Position numbers and translations under genes: made by a program. Positions 35,481 to 44,131 of a DNA stretch of 64,000 nt are shown piece after piece. The notes under the pieces were generated by a model. The model did no database searches, was not told the origin of the DNA, and saw only the letters and a list, made by a program, of their open reading frames with translations. This stretch comes from Martinezella hainanensis (GTDB lineage Bacteria > Pseudomonadota > Alphaproteobacteria > Rhizobiales > Rhizobiaceae), in contig NZ_FMAC01000013.1 in assembly GCF_900094555.1 (NCBI RefSeq), positions 1 to 64,000 of the forward strand, written 5' to 3'. Numbering within the stretch: position 1 is the stretch's first letter; each line of letters begins with the position of its first letter.

Positions 35481-36413
35481 TCACAGCGCCTTTTCAAGTT
35501 CGGGCAAGGCCTCGAACAAGTCGGCGACGAAGCCGTAGTCGGCGATCTGGAAGATCGGCGCTTCCTCGTCCTTGTTGATGGCGACGATGACCTTCGAATC
35601 CTTCATGCCGGCCAGATGCTGGATGGCGCCGGAGATGCCGCAGGCGATATAGAGCTGCGGTGCGACCACCTTGCCGGTCTGGCCGACCTGCCAGTCGTTC
35701 GGCGCATAGCCGGCATCGACGGCCGCGCGGGAGGCGCCAACGGCAGCGCCGAGCTTGTCGGCAACCGGAAGGATGACTTCCTTGAACTTCTCGGCGGAAC
35801 CCAGCGCGCGACCGCCGGAGATGATGATCTTGGCCGAGGTCAGTTCCGGACGGTCCGAAGTCGACAGCGCATCGGCGACGAAGCTCGAAAGACCGGGATC
35901 GGCCGCCACCGAGTCGCTGTTAACAATGGCGGCCGATCCACCTTCGCCTGTTACAGCGAAAGATGATGTTCGAACTGTTATGACCTTCTTGGCATCGCTT
36001 GCCTGCACCGTCTGGATGGCATTGCCGGCATAGATCGGCCGCTTGAAGGTGTCGGAGGACACGACCTCGATGATTTCCGAGACCTGGGCGACGTCGAGGA
36101 GAGCGGCGACACGCGGCATGACGTTCTTGCCGACCGAGGTGGCGGCCGTGATGATGGTGTCGTAGCTTGCCGCCAGCGACACGATGAGAGCGGCGAGTGG
36201 CTCGGCAAGATTGTTGGCAAGCTCGTCGCTTTCCGCCAGCAGCACCTTGGAGACACCGGCAAGTTTGGCCGCCGCATCGGCCGCAGCCTTGGCGGCTTTG
36301 CCGGCAACGAGCACATGAATATCGCCGCCAATCTTCGTCGCTGCCGTCAGCGCCTTGGCGGTCTGGTCGGAGAGGTGGGCATTGTCGTGATCAGCCAGAA
36401 GAAGAATGGCCAT
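35481..36413 (-). CDS. etfA: Electron transfer flavoprotein alpha subunit
   Basis: A 310-residue FAD-binding subunit that collects electrons from acyl-CoA dehydrogenases and passes them to the quinone pool via ETF-ubiquinone oxidoreductase. The C-terminal FAD domain shows IIISGGRALGSAEKF, QVGQTGKVVAPQLYIACGISGAIQHLAGM and the final VIVAINKDEEAPIFQIADYG. It is the last gene in the gcdH operon, 27 bases after etfB. Confidence 0.96.
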   Translation of the reverse strand: MAILLLADHDNAHLSDQTAKALTAATKIGGDIHVLVAGKAAKAAADAAAKLAGVSKVLLAESDELANNLAEPLAALIVSLAASYDTIITAATSVGKNVMPRVAALLDVAQVSEIIEVVSSDTFKRPIYAGNAIQTVQASDAKKVITVRTSSFAVTGEGGSAAIVNSDSVAADPGLSSFVADALSTSDRPELTSAKIIISGGRALGSAEKFKEVILPVADKLGAAVGASRAAVDAGYAPNDWQVGQTGKVVAPQLYIACGISGAIQHLAGMKDSKVIVAINKDEEAPIFQIADYGFVADLFEALPELEKAL

Positions 36414-36440
36414 GATGTCTAACTCCTCGTTCGGACTGGG

Positions 36441-37202
36441 TTACAGGACGCCGGCTTCGGTCTTGAGCTTTTCGACCAGTTCGGCAACCGACTTGACCTT
36501 GACGCCCGCCTTGCGGCCACCGGGCTCTTCCGTCTTCAAGACCTTCAGCCGCGGCTCGGTCGACACGCCGAAGTCGGCAGGCGACTTCTTGTCGAGCGGC
36601 TTCTTCTTGGCCTTCATGATGTTCGGCAGCGAGGCGTAGCGCGGCTCGTTGAGGCGCAGGTCCGACGTGACCACGGCCGGGAGCTTGACCTCGATCGTCT
36701 GCAGGCCGCCATCGACTTCGCGGGTGACCTTGGCCTTGCCCCCAGGGCCAGCAGCTTCGATCTCGATCTTCGAGGCGAAGGTGGCCTGCGCCGTGCCGAG
36801 CAGGGCTGCCAGCATCTGGCCGGTCTGGTTCGAATCGTCGTCGATCGCCTGCTTGCCGACGATGATCAGACCCGGCTGTTCGGCATCCGCGACGCCTTTT
36901 AGGATCTTGGCGACGGCGAGCGGCTCGACGGCGTCATCGGTTTCAACCAGGATGGCGCGATCCGCACCCATGGCAAGCGCCGTGCGCAGCGTTTCCTCGG
37001 CCTTGGCAGGTCCGATCGACACAACCACCACCTCTTCCGCCTTGCCGGCTTCCTTCAGACGCAGCGCCTCCTCGACCGAAATCTCGTCGAACGGGTTCAT
37101 CGACATCTTCACATTCGCAAGCTCGACGCCCGATCCATCCGGCTTCACCCGGATCTTCACGTTGTAGTCGACCACGCGTTTTACGGGCACGAGAATCTTC
37201 AT
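36441..37202 (-). CDS. etfB: Electron transfer flavoprotein beta subunit
   Basis: The 253-residue partner of EtfA, starting at the ATG at 37202 (MKILVPVKRVVDYNVKI), where AGGAG lies 8-9 bases upstream; a longer frame begins three codons earlier. The signature VRLNEPRYASLPNIMKAKKKP region and the AMP-binding segment are present. It sits between hbd and etfA, an arrangement often seen in Rhizobiales. Confidence 0.96.
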   Translation of the reverse strand: MKILVPVKRVVDYNVKIRVKPDGSGVELANVKMSMNPFDEISVEEALRLKEAGKAEEVVVVSIGPAKAEETLRTALAMGADRAILVETDDAVEPLAVAKILKGVADAEQPGLIIVGKQAIDDDSNQTGQMLAALLGTAQATFASKIEIEAAGPGGKAKVTREVDGGLQTIEVKLPAVVTSDLRLNEPRYASLPNIMKAKKKPLDKKSPADFGVSTEPRLKVLKTEEPGGRKAGVKVKSVAELVEKLKTEAGVL

Positions 37203-37217
37203 TGACACCACTCCTGT

Positions 37218-38093
37218 TCAGCGGCTCGGAACCGGCGTATCGCCGCGATAATCGTAAAAGCCTCTGGCGACCTTCCGCCCCAGCCAACCCGCTTCGACAT
37301 ATTTCACCAGCAGCGGACAGGGGCGATATTTGCTGTCCGCAAGCCCTTCATGCAGCACGTTCATGATGGCGAGACAGGTATCGAGGCCGATGAAATCAGC
37401 CAGTTCCAGCGGTCCCATCGGATGGTTCGCACCAAGCTTCATGCTCTGATCAATGTCGAAGACCGAACCGACACCCTCGTAAAGCGTATAAACTGCTTCA
37501 TTGATCATCGGGATCAGGATGCGGTTCACGATAAAGGCGGGAAAATCCTCCGCCACGACCGCAGTCTTGCCAAGGCGTTCAACGACCGCGCGGACAGCCT
37601 CGAAAGTCTCCCGGCTGGTCGCGATTCCACGGATCAGCTCGACGAGCTGCATGACCGGAACCGGATTCATGAAGTGGAGGCCCATGAACCGCTCGGGCTG
37701 CTGGGTCCGTCCGGCGAGACGGGTGATCGAAAGCGAGGACGTGTTCGACGTGAGTATGGTCATCGGCTTCAAATGCGGGGCCAGATCGTCGAATATCTTC
37801 TGCTTGACCGCTTCCTTCTCGGTTGCCGCCTCGATAACAAGGTCGCTTACCCCAATTTCCGGTAGGTTCGTGGTCGCGCGAATACGGCTGAGGGCGAGCT
37901 TCTGCTCCTCATCGCCGATTTTGCCGCGCGCGACTTGCCGCTCCATGTTCGAGCCGATCTTTGCGATCGCCGCGCGAACGCGTTCGGCATCGACATCCAT
38001 CAACGTAACGCGGTATCCGGCAAGTGCCAGGACGTGGGCAATGCCACTGCCCATCTGTCCGGCGCCAATGACGCCGACGGTCTCAATCGTCAT
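37218..38093 (-). CDS. hbdA: 3-hydroxybutyryl-CoA dehydrogenase
   Basis: A 291-residue NAD-dependent dehydrogenase that oxidises 3-hydroxybutyryl-CoA to acetoacetyl-CoA (or the reverse). The NAD fold GVIGAGQMGSGIAHVLALAGY is at residues 6-26, the catalytic His in FMGLHFMNPVPVMQLVE and the Asn/Glu region in SNTSSLSI. It overlaps the CaiB-type gene stop by four bases. With gcdH encoded at the front of the operon it continues crotonyl-CoA breakdown, but the enoyl-CoA hydratase step is not encoded here. Confidence 0.94.
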   Translation of the reverse strand: MTIETVGVIGAGQMGSGIAHVLALAGYRVTLMDVDAERVRAAIAKIGSNMERQVARGKIGDEEQKLALSRIRATTNLPEIGVSDLVIEAATEKEAVKQKIFDDLAPHLKPMTILTSNTSSLSITRLAGRTQQPERFMGLHFMNPVPVMQLVELIRGIATSRETFEAVRAVVERLGKTAVVAEDFPAFIVNRILIPMINEAVYTLYEGVGSVFDIDQSMKLGANHPMGPLELADFIGLDTCLAIMNVLHEGLADSKYRPCPLLVKYVEAGWLGRKVARGFYDYRGDTPVPSR

Positions 38094-39262
38094 ATTTCCT
38101 CATCTCCCATACTGGGGAAACTCCAACTACCATTACCTAAGGCTGGCGCGGCCCGCTCAAGCCTCAGGGAGCTACGCGACAGATGGATCGGCGTTCGCAA
38201 GCCGGGCAAGCCCTCATGGTCGATCAGAAGGCCCCGCGCCCTGATCTGCGGTTCATCGATCGCCTCGGCTACCGTGTTGATCGGGCCGCCAGGAACGCCC
38301 CCCTTCTCGAGGTCAGCGATTAGCTCCGCCTTTGTTCTGAGGCTCGTCTTTTCCGCAATTAGAGCGCAGAGCGCTTTGCGGTTCTCCACCCGCGCCGGGT
38401 TGGTCGCGTAGACAGGATCATCGGGAAGCCCGTCGAGACCGAGCAGCCCGCAAAGAGCCGCAAACTGCCGATCGTTACCGCATGCAATGATGAGATGCCC
38501 GTCAGACGTGGGGAAGACCTGATATGGAACGATATTGGGGTGCGCGTTACCCATGCGCCGGGGCACCTTGCCGCCGGCGAGATAGTTCATCGCTTGATTG
38601 GCAAGCACAGCGACGCCGACGTCAAGAAGCGCAAGATCGACCTGCTGGCCAAGGCCGGAGCGCTCACGCTCGGCAAGGGCTGCCTGAATGCCGATGACCC
38701 CATAGAGCCCGGTAAAGACGTCAATCCAGGCAACGCCGACTTTCTGCGGTTCACCATCCGGGTCGCCGGTTAGATCCATGATCCCGCACATGCCCTGGAT
38801 CAGGAAGTCGTAGCCTGGCTGTTGCGCGCGCGGACCTGTCTGACCAAAACCAGTCACGGAAGCGTAAACAATCCGCGGATTGGTTGCGGCGACACTCTCA
38901 TAGTCGAGGCCGAATTTCTTCAATCCGCCGACTTTAAAGTTTTCGACCAGGACATCCGCGTCGGCGATCAAGGTTTTGATGTGGGCAAGATCCTCGGGAT
39001 CGCCGAAATCGCAGGTGACCGACGTCTTGCCCCGGTTTGCCGCATGAAAATAAGCGGCCACCTTCTCTGTGCCGCCTCTTCCGTCGGGCCGTTCCAGGAA
39101 TGGTGGCCCCCAACTGCGGGTATCGTCGCCTTGCGGGCTTTCGATCTTGACAACCTCAGCGCCGAGATCTGCGAGCGTCTGGCCGATCCAAGGCCCCGCC
39201 AGGATTCGGGCAAGTTCGACGACTTTCAGGCCGGCAAGCGGCGCACTGTTCGGACCGCCCAT
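38090..39262 (-). CDS. CaiB/BaiF family CoA transferase (probable succinyl-CoA:glutarate type)
   Basis: A 390-residue class III CoA transferase. The family start LAGLKVVELARILAGPWIGQTLADLGAEVVKIE, the catalytic aspartate region PGYDFLIQGMCGIMDLTG and the FRNANRGKTS-like HAANRGKTSVTCDF are all present. Its stop overlaps hbdA and its ATG overlaps the gcdH stop (TGATG). Being coupled to glutaryl-CoA dehydrogenase, it most likely activates glutarate with succinyl-CoA as donor, as in the human SUGCT system; other dicarboxylates remain possible. Confidence 0.88.
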   Translation of the reverse strand: MGGPNSAPLAGLKVVELARILAGPWIGQTLADLGAEVVKIESPQGDDTRSWGPPFLERPDGRGGTEKVAAYFHAANRGKTSVTCDFGDPEDLAHIKTLIADADVLVENFKVGGLKKFGLDYESVAATNPRIVYASVTGFGQTGPRAQQPGYDFLIQGMCGIMDLTGDPDGEPQKVGVAWIDVFTGLYGVIGIQAALAERERSGLGQQVDLALLDVGVAVLANQAMNYLAGGKVPRRMGNAHPNIVPYQVFPTSDGHLIIACGNDRQFAALCGLLGLDGLPDDPVYATNPARVENRKALCALIAEKTSLRTKAELIADLEKGGVPGGPINTVAEAIDEPQIRARGLLIDHEGLPGLRTPIHLSRSSLRLERAAPALGNGSWSFPSMGDEEI

Positions 39263-40479
39263 CAGAAGAACGCCTGAATGCCGGTCTGGGCACGACCGAG
39301 GATCAGCGCATGGACATCGTGCGTCCCCTCATAAGTGTTCACCGTTTCAAGGTTCTGGGCATGACGCATGACGTGGTATTCAATCTGAATGCCGTTGCCG
39401 CCATGCATGTCGCGAGCCTGTCTTGCAATACCGAGCGCCTTGCCGCAATTGTTACGCTTGATGAGGGAGACCATCTCCGGCGCAAATTTGTGCTCATCCA
39501 TCAGTCGCCCTACACGGAGCGAGGCCTGCAACCCAAGTGCGATTTCCGTCTGCATGTCCGCCAGCTTCTTCTGGAAAAGCTGCGTGCCGGCCAGCGGTTT
39601 GCCAAACTGCAGACGGTCGAGGCCGTATTGGCGGGCACGGAACCAGCAATCTTCGGCTGCACCGAGCACGCCCCAGGAAATGCCGTAGCGGGCGCGATTC
39701 AGGCAGCCGAATGGCCCCTTAAGACCCGAAACGTTCGGCAGCAGGGCATCCTCGCCGACCTCGACACCGTCCATCACGATCTCGCCGGTGATCGAGGCGC
39801 GCAGCGACAGCTTGCCGCCGATCTTCGGCGCCGACAGGCCCTTCATGCCCTTTTCGAGGATGAAACCGCGGATCTGGCCGTCATGAGCTTCCGATTTGGC
39901 CCAGACGACGAAGACGTCGGCGATCGGCGCATTGGAGATCCACATCTTGGAGCCACGCAGTCGATAGCCGCCATCGATTTTCTCGGCGCGGGTCTTCATG
40001 CCGCCGGGATCGGAGCCGGCATCCGGTTCGGTCAGGCCGAAACAGCCGATCAGTTCGCCGGAAACGAGGCCCGGCAGATATTTGTCGCGCTGGGCGTCGG
40101 AGCCGTAAGCATAAATCGGGTAGATCACCAGCGACGACTGGACGCTCATCATCGAGCGGTAGCCGGAATCAACGCGTTCGACCTCTCGCGCCACCAGCCC
40201 GTAAGAAACATAGTTGGCGCCCGCCGCCCCATATTTCTCCGGCAACGTCACGCCGAGAAGCCCGGTTTTGCCCATTAGGCGGAAGAGACCAGGATCAGTC
40301 TTCTCTTCAAGATACGCGTCCTGAACGCGCGGCAGCAGTTCGGTCTCAGCAAAGGCCTTGGCGGCATCACGGATCATGCGCTCCTCGTCGGAGAGCTGAT
40401 CCTCGAGAAGGAAAGGATCATCCCAAGCGAATGCGCTCGTCTGGGCCGAAGACATGGCTGTGGCGGAATTTGTGGTCAC
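39262..40479 (-). CDS. gcdH: Glutaryl-CoA dehydrogenase
   Basis: A 405-residue flavoenzyme of the acyl-CoA dehydrogenase family that oxidises and decarboxylates glutaryl-CoA to crotonyl-CoA in lysine, tryptophan or glutarate breakdown. It shows GCFGLTEPDAGSDPGGMKT, RGSKMWISNAPIADVFVVWAK, the catalytic-base region in ETVNTYEGTHDVHALILGR and the glutaryl-specific DMHGGNGI. A GTG start at 40479 has GAGGGAAATCC upstream; an internal ATG at 40455 is the alternative. It heads the operon gcdH-caiB-hbdA-etfB-etfA and is divergent from a LysR gene. EtfAB is the direct electron acceptor. Confidence 0.96.
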   Translation of the reverse strand: MTTNSATAMSSAQTSAFAWDDPFLLEDQLSDEERMIRDAAKAFAETELLPRVQDAYLEEKTDPGLFRLMGKTGLLGVTLPEKYGAAGANYVSYGLVAREVERVDSGYRSMMSVQSSLVIYPIYAYGSDAQRDKYLPGLVSGELIGCFGLTEPDAGSDPGGMKTRAEKIDGGYRLRGSKMWISNAPIADVFVVWAKSEAHDGQIRGFILEKGMKGLSAPKIGGKLSLRASITGEIVMDGVEVGEDALLPNVSGLKGPFGCLNRARYGISWGVLGAAEDCWFRARQYGLDRLQFGKPLAGTQLFQKKLADMQTEIALGLQASLRVGRLMDEHKFAPEMVSLIKRNNCGKALGIARQARDMHGGNGIQIEYHVMRHAQNLETVNTYEGTHDVHALILGRAQTGIQAFF

Positions 40480-40604
40480 GGATTTCCCTCGAATGAAATG
40501 CGACCTCGGATGTCGAAGCTGCCTTTCCTATGTATTTAACGATTGCCATGCGCGAGAAATAACCCTATTTTGTCGTGATATAATTCATAAAGTGCATAGG
40601 TTTG

Positions 40605-41504
40605 ATGCGCCCGCGCCGATTCCTTCCCTCCATGAGTCTTCTCTCTGCATTCGAGGCCGTCTTGCGGACCGGTTCGACCGCAGCGGCGGCGCGTGAGCTT
40701 GATCTGACGCAGAGCACGGTGAGCCGCCTCGTGCAAAATCTGGAGCAACAGCTTGGCCGGCCGCTTTTCGAGCGACACAGGCAAAAGCTCATTCCGACCC
40801 AAGCCGCCCATGCTTACGGACGGGACGTGAGTCGCGCGCTTGATCTTATTCAGCGGAGCAGCATGGAACTTGCCGCCAATCCAGGCGGTGGCACCCTGTC
40901 GCTGGCGATCCTGCCGGCTTTCGGCACGCGATGGCTGGCGCCACGGTTGGGCGCTTTCCTGGTCAAGCATCCCGGTATCACGATCAACCTCGCTACGCGG
41001 CTCAAGCGCTTTAACTTTGCCGCCGAGAGTTTTGATGCAGCCGTTCATTTCGGAGCGGATGATTGGCGGGATGCCGACCATTTGAAATTGTTCGAGGAAC
41101 GTCTGACGGCCTGCATCTCGCCGGCGCTCCTGGTTGAACATCCCATTGCCGACATTGCCGACATGGCCGGTCTGCCACTCTTGCAATTGGAAACGAGGCC
41201 CAACGCCTGGGATATCTGGTTCGCTGCGCAAGGCGCAAAACCACTGAATGTAACGGGAATGCTTTTCGATCAGTTCGCGACGATGACGCAAGCCGCCATT
41301 TCTGGGCTCGGTGTGGCTCTTCTTCCTGATTATCTTGCAGACATCGAAACTGTGGAGGGGCGTCTCATTCCGGTTTTAAAGCGGTCTGTAGCCGGATCGG
41401 GGTCCTACTGGCTGGTCTGGCCGCAGTCGCGTGCCAATTACCCTCCGCTGGAGGCCTTCCGCATTTGGCTGAGCAGACAGATGCAGGCGGACGACGGTCG
41501 CTAA
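40605..41504 (+). CDS. LysR family regulator of the glutaryl-CoA operon
   Basis: A 299-residue LysR-type regulator (GcvA/AmpR-like branch) with an N-terminal HTH at about residues 14-70 (AFEAVLRTGSTAAAARELDLTQSTVSRLVQNLEQQLGRPLF) and an effector-binding domain. It is divergent from gcdH with 125 bases between starts, the typical setting for GcdR-like control of glutarate use. The ATG at 40605 is preceded by an in-frame TTG. The intergenic region is AT-rich (TCGTGATATAATTCATAAAGTGCATA) and must contain both promoters and the LysR site, which I could not pinpoint. Confidence 0.88.
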   Translation: MRPRRFLPSMSLLSAFEAVLRTGSTAAAARELDLTQSTVSRLVQNLEQQLGRPLFERHRQKLIPTQAAHAYGRDVSRALDLIQRSSMELAANPGGGTLSLAILPAFGTRWLAPRLGAFLVKHPGITINLATRLKRFNFAAESFDAAVHFGADDWRDADHLKLFEERLTACISPALLVEHPIADIADMAGLPLLQLETRPNAWDIWFAAQGAKPLNVTGMLFDQFATMTQAAISGLGVALLPDYLADIETVEGRLIPVLKRSVAGSGSYWLVWPQSRANYPPLEAFRIWLSRQMQADDGR

Positions 41505-41773
41505 AATTCGCGCAAGGGCTGACAGCATATCGACCTCGACGTCCGCCCAAAAGAAAATGGCGGATTTTCTCATCCCATTGGAACACTCGCCTCGGGCCGT
41601 TGTTATGCGCCGGAACTGCTGTATTTGCGGCCGCGCGTGAGCTATTCCGATCTTGCCTATCCGAGGTGCGCCGCTAATCCGAAGCTAAAACATGTGGGCT
41701 GAATTCGGCCGACATAGTCGAAGCCCATGCTCACTAGAGTCGGCCCTTATCCTGAGATCCCCAAGGAGAATAC

Positions 41774-42412
41774 TCATTTCCTGTCAGATGCGATGCTCTC
41801 GATCAATCGGTCGATATAGCCATCGAACACGCGCACCATGTCGACCGCGTCTGGATCTCTTAGCCAAAGCATCTGCAGCCCATCCATCATCGCGATGAGT
41901 TCGGCCGCAATTGCGCGGCAGTCGACATCCCCCCGGATTTCCTTTCGGGCCGCTGCTCTTTCGAAACTGGCAGCGATATTCAATTGGAGACTTCTCGAAC
42001 GCTTTAGGAACCAGCTCTGTGCGGGATGTTCAGCCGTTAGGCTCTCGGCGTTTAGTACAGCGAAGGCCTTGATCACGGCGGGGACCTGGGCGTTTCGTCG
42101 TACCGCCTCCCCCATCGCGCCGAGTAAGCCTCGCCACTCCGCGGTACCGTGGACGACGGAAGCACTTTCGAGATCGCGCTGTTCGAGCACCGCTAACAAA
42201 AGGTCGACCTTTGTCGGGAAATAGTGCAGCAGACCAGGCTGCGACAATCCCGCATCATCGGCAATCGAGGCGATGGAAGCGCTTTGATATCCGTCTTCAG
42301 CAAAACGACGTATCGCGGCAGCCATAATTGCCTCCTTGCGCTTGGCACCCTTTGCCGACGTGCCACGTGATTTCATTTGACCGCCTCGTACTTCCTGCTT
42401 GCGCTCTGCCAT
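41774..42412 (-). CDS. TetR family repressor
   Basis: A 212-residue TetR-type regulator. The DNA-binding domain occupies residues 22-70, with SIASIADDAGLSQPGLLHYFPTKVDLLLAVLEQRD, and the C-terminal helical part is the ligand pocket. It is divergent from an MFS transporter and a GH3 beta-glucosidase, with a perfect palindrome between them, so it probably represses the transporter-glucosidase pair and itself until a glucoside-derived signal appears. The ligand is unknown. Confidence 0.9.
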   Translation of the reverse strand: MAERKQEVRGGQMKSRGTSAKGAKRKEAIMAAAIRRFAEDGYQSASIASIADDAGLSQPGLLHYFPTKVDLLLAVLEQRDLESASVVHGTAEWRGLLGAMGEAVRRNAQVPAVIKAFAVLNAESLTAEHPAQSWFLKRSRSLQLNIAASFERAAARKEIRGDVDCRAIAAELIAMMDGLQMLWLRDPDAVDMVRVFDGYIDRLIESIASDRK

Positions 42413-42518
42413 GTGGGTCCTCCGCTCGGTCTACTCGCAATTCTTAAAATGAATGAGCTCACGTGGGCTGTGTTTAGCAAGTTTGCAAAAATCCGAAAGC
42501 GTTCCCTCATGTGATAAC

Positions 42519-42555
42519 TTGACAATATATAATTTACCGAGTACTCGGTCGGTAA
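42519..42555 (+). promoter_or_regulatory. Promoter with palindromic TetR operator
   Basis: TTGACA at 42519-42524 is a good -35 element for the rightward genes. Downstream lie nested palindromes: ACCGAGTACTCGGT at 42536-42549 is perfect (14 bases), and outer arms TTACCGA and TCGGTAA span 42534-42555. The operator covers the expected -10 position, a layout that allows simple repression by the divergent TetR protein. The matching -10 is weak by eye. Confidence 0.6.
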
Positions 42556-42804
42556 TTTAGGAGGAGTAAGGCTTCTGCGCTCGTTGACCAGCGCGCAGCC
42601 TTAATCAGGCCCTCCAATGAACGGTCCTGGGTTTGGTTTAGTCCCAGTATCATGCGGAATTGGTCCGGCCTGAATCGTGTCTTTGATGCTCATGAGTGGC
42701 GGAAAGCTTCGCGAGTCTATCGCCGATTCCGAAACAGACCGCTCACTCGGGTTGTTTTGAGACTACCTTGCCTCGACTTGAGGAAGGCAACCGAGGGGAG
42801 AAAA

Positions 42805-44079
42805 ATGGATATTGTAAAAACTGGCACGACTGGAGACCACTCCCAGGCGAGAGGCGTTGGCTTACCGTTCATTGTTGGCTTTACGCTTGCCAATCTGGGA
42901 TTTTACGTCGCCGTGCTCACGCCCATCGCAATTGCGCTGGCGATTAGGGTTCAGGCACTTGACCCTGAGGGCAAAGGCGCAAGCCTAGGCGCAATCTTAG
43001 GGGCTGGCGCGTTATTTGCTCTTTTTGCCAATCCCCTTTTCGGGCAACTTTCCGATCGTACTAGATCTCGATTTGGCCGCCGAAAGCCTTGGCTTATCAG
43101 TGGCGCTCTGGTCGGGACCCTTAGTCAAATTGTAATTGCGTACTCATCAAGCCTTATCATCATTGCCATTGCCTGGTGTGTAGTCCAAATGGCCTACAAT
43201 GGCATGCTTGCAGCCCTCGTTGCCGTCGTTCCTGACCAAGTTCCCGAACGACAACGCGGCCTGGTCTCGGCGCTCGCGGGTATGTCTATATATGTCGGTC
43301 TGCTCATCGGTAGCGCCGTTATTTCCGTGACAGGAACGACGAATAACGCAATGTTCCTCGTGCCAGCCGGAATCGGCCTTGCTGCAATCTTGATATTCAC
43401 GCTTTTGTTTCAGGACAGGCCTACGAATAATGAGGTGCCTTTGAAGGCGCAGCCTACAAGAGAATTCGCAGCGAGCTTTTGGGTCAATCCGGTGAAGCAT
43501 GCAGATTTCGGCTATGCTTGGTTGAGCCGTTTCCTCGTCTGCTTCGGCTTCGCGATCCTGACTTCATATCAGGTCTATTATCTTACCGACCGCCATGGCG
43601 TTTCTGGCGCCGACATCGGTCACGTCATGTTTACGTCGACGTTGATCACGACCGCATGCGTCGTTGTCTCGTCGCTAATTTCCGGATATTTCTCTGATCG
43701 ACTAGCCCGTAGGAAGATTTTCGTCTTTACTGCGGCGGCAACTTATGCGCTCGGTATCGGAGTCATTATTGTTGCTGCTGATCTAGCCTTATTCTTTTTA
43801 GGCGTTGCCATCTCCTCCGTCGGCTTCGGTGTTTATATGGCTGTCGATCAGGCGCTTGTTGTGGATGTCTTGCCCAATCGGGAGACTCACGCGGCGAAGA
43901 ACTTAGGCGTTTTGAACATCGCGAACGCCGTACCTCAGTCGATAGCCCCGGCCGTAGCCCCCCTGCTCCTTTCGATTAGCTCTGCCGTCAGCCAGAACTA
44001 TACGGCGCTCTATTCCGCAGCAGCAATCAGCGCTTTTCTTGGCGCGCTGGCCATCGTTCCGGTGCGTGGCGTGCGCTGA
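42805..44079 (+). CDS. MFS transporter, probable glycoside uptake
   Basis: A 424-residue major facilitator with 12 predicted membrane helices. It has the family-typical loop GQLSDRTRSRFGRRKPWLISG between helices 2 and 3, resembling GPH/sugar-type carriers, and SGYFSDRLARRKIFVF in the second half. The ATG at 42805 follows GAGGGGAGAAAA; the open frame extends upstream to 42652 but without a ribosome site. A 5' leader of about 250 bases after the operator is unexplained. It is followed by the beta-glucosidase gene, so uptake of a beta-glucoside is the likely task. Confidence 0.88.
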   Translation: MDIVKTGTTGDHSQARGVGLPFIVGFTLANLGFYVAVLTPIAIALAIRVQALDPEGKGASLGAILGAGALFALFANPLFGQLSDRTRSRFGRRKPWLISGALVGTLSQIVIAYSSSLIIIAIAWCVVQMAYNGMLAALVAVVPDQVPERQRGLVSALAGMSIYVGLLIGSAVISVTGTTNNAMFLVPAGIGLAAILIFTLLFQDRPTNNEVPLKAQPTREFAASFWVNPVKHADFGYAWLSRFLVCFGFAILTSYQVYYLTDRHGVSGADIGHVMFTSTLITTACVVVSSLISGYFSDRLARRKIFVFTAAATYALGIGVIIVAADLALFFLGVAISSVGFGVYMAVDQALVVDVLPNRETHAAKNLGVLNIANAVPQSIAPAVAPLLLSISSAVSQNYTALYSAAAISAFLGALAIVPVRGVR

Positions 44080-44131
44080 GAGTTGCTACGCAATGTAGCG
44101 GCGGGCGGAGGCGACTGCCGCTATTCAATAA

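Noticed and set aside
42528..42533. TATAAT as a -10 box of the TTGACA promoter
   Set aside because: It lies only three bases after TTGACA, far too close to act as its -10 element.
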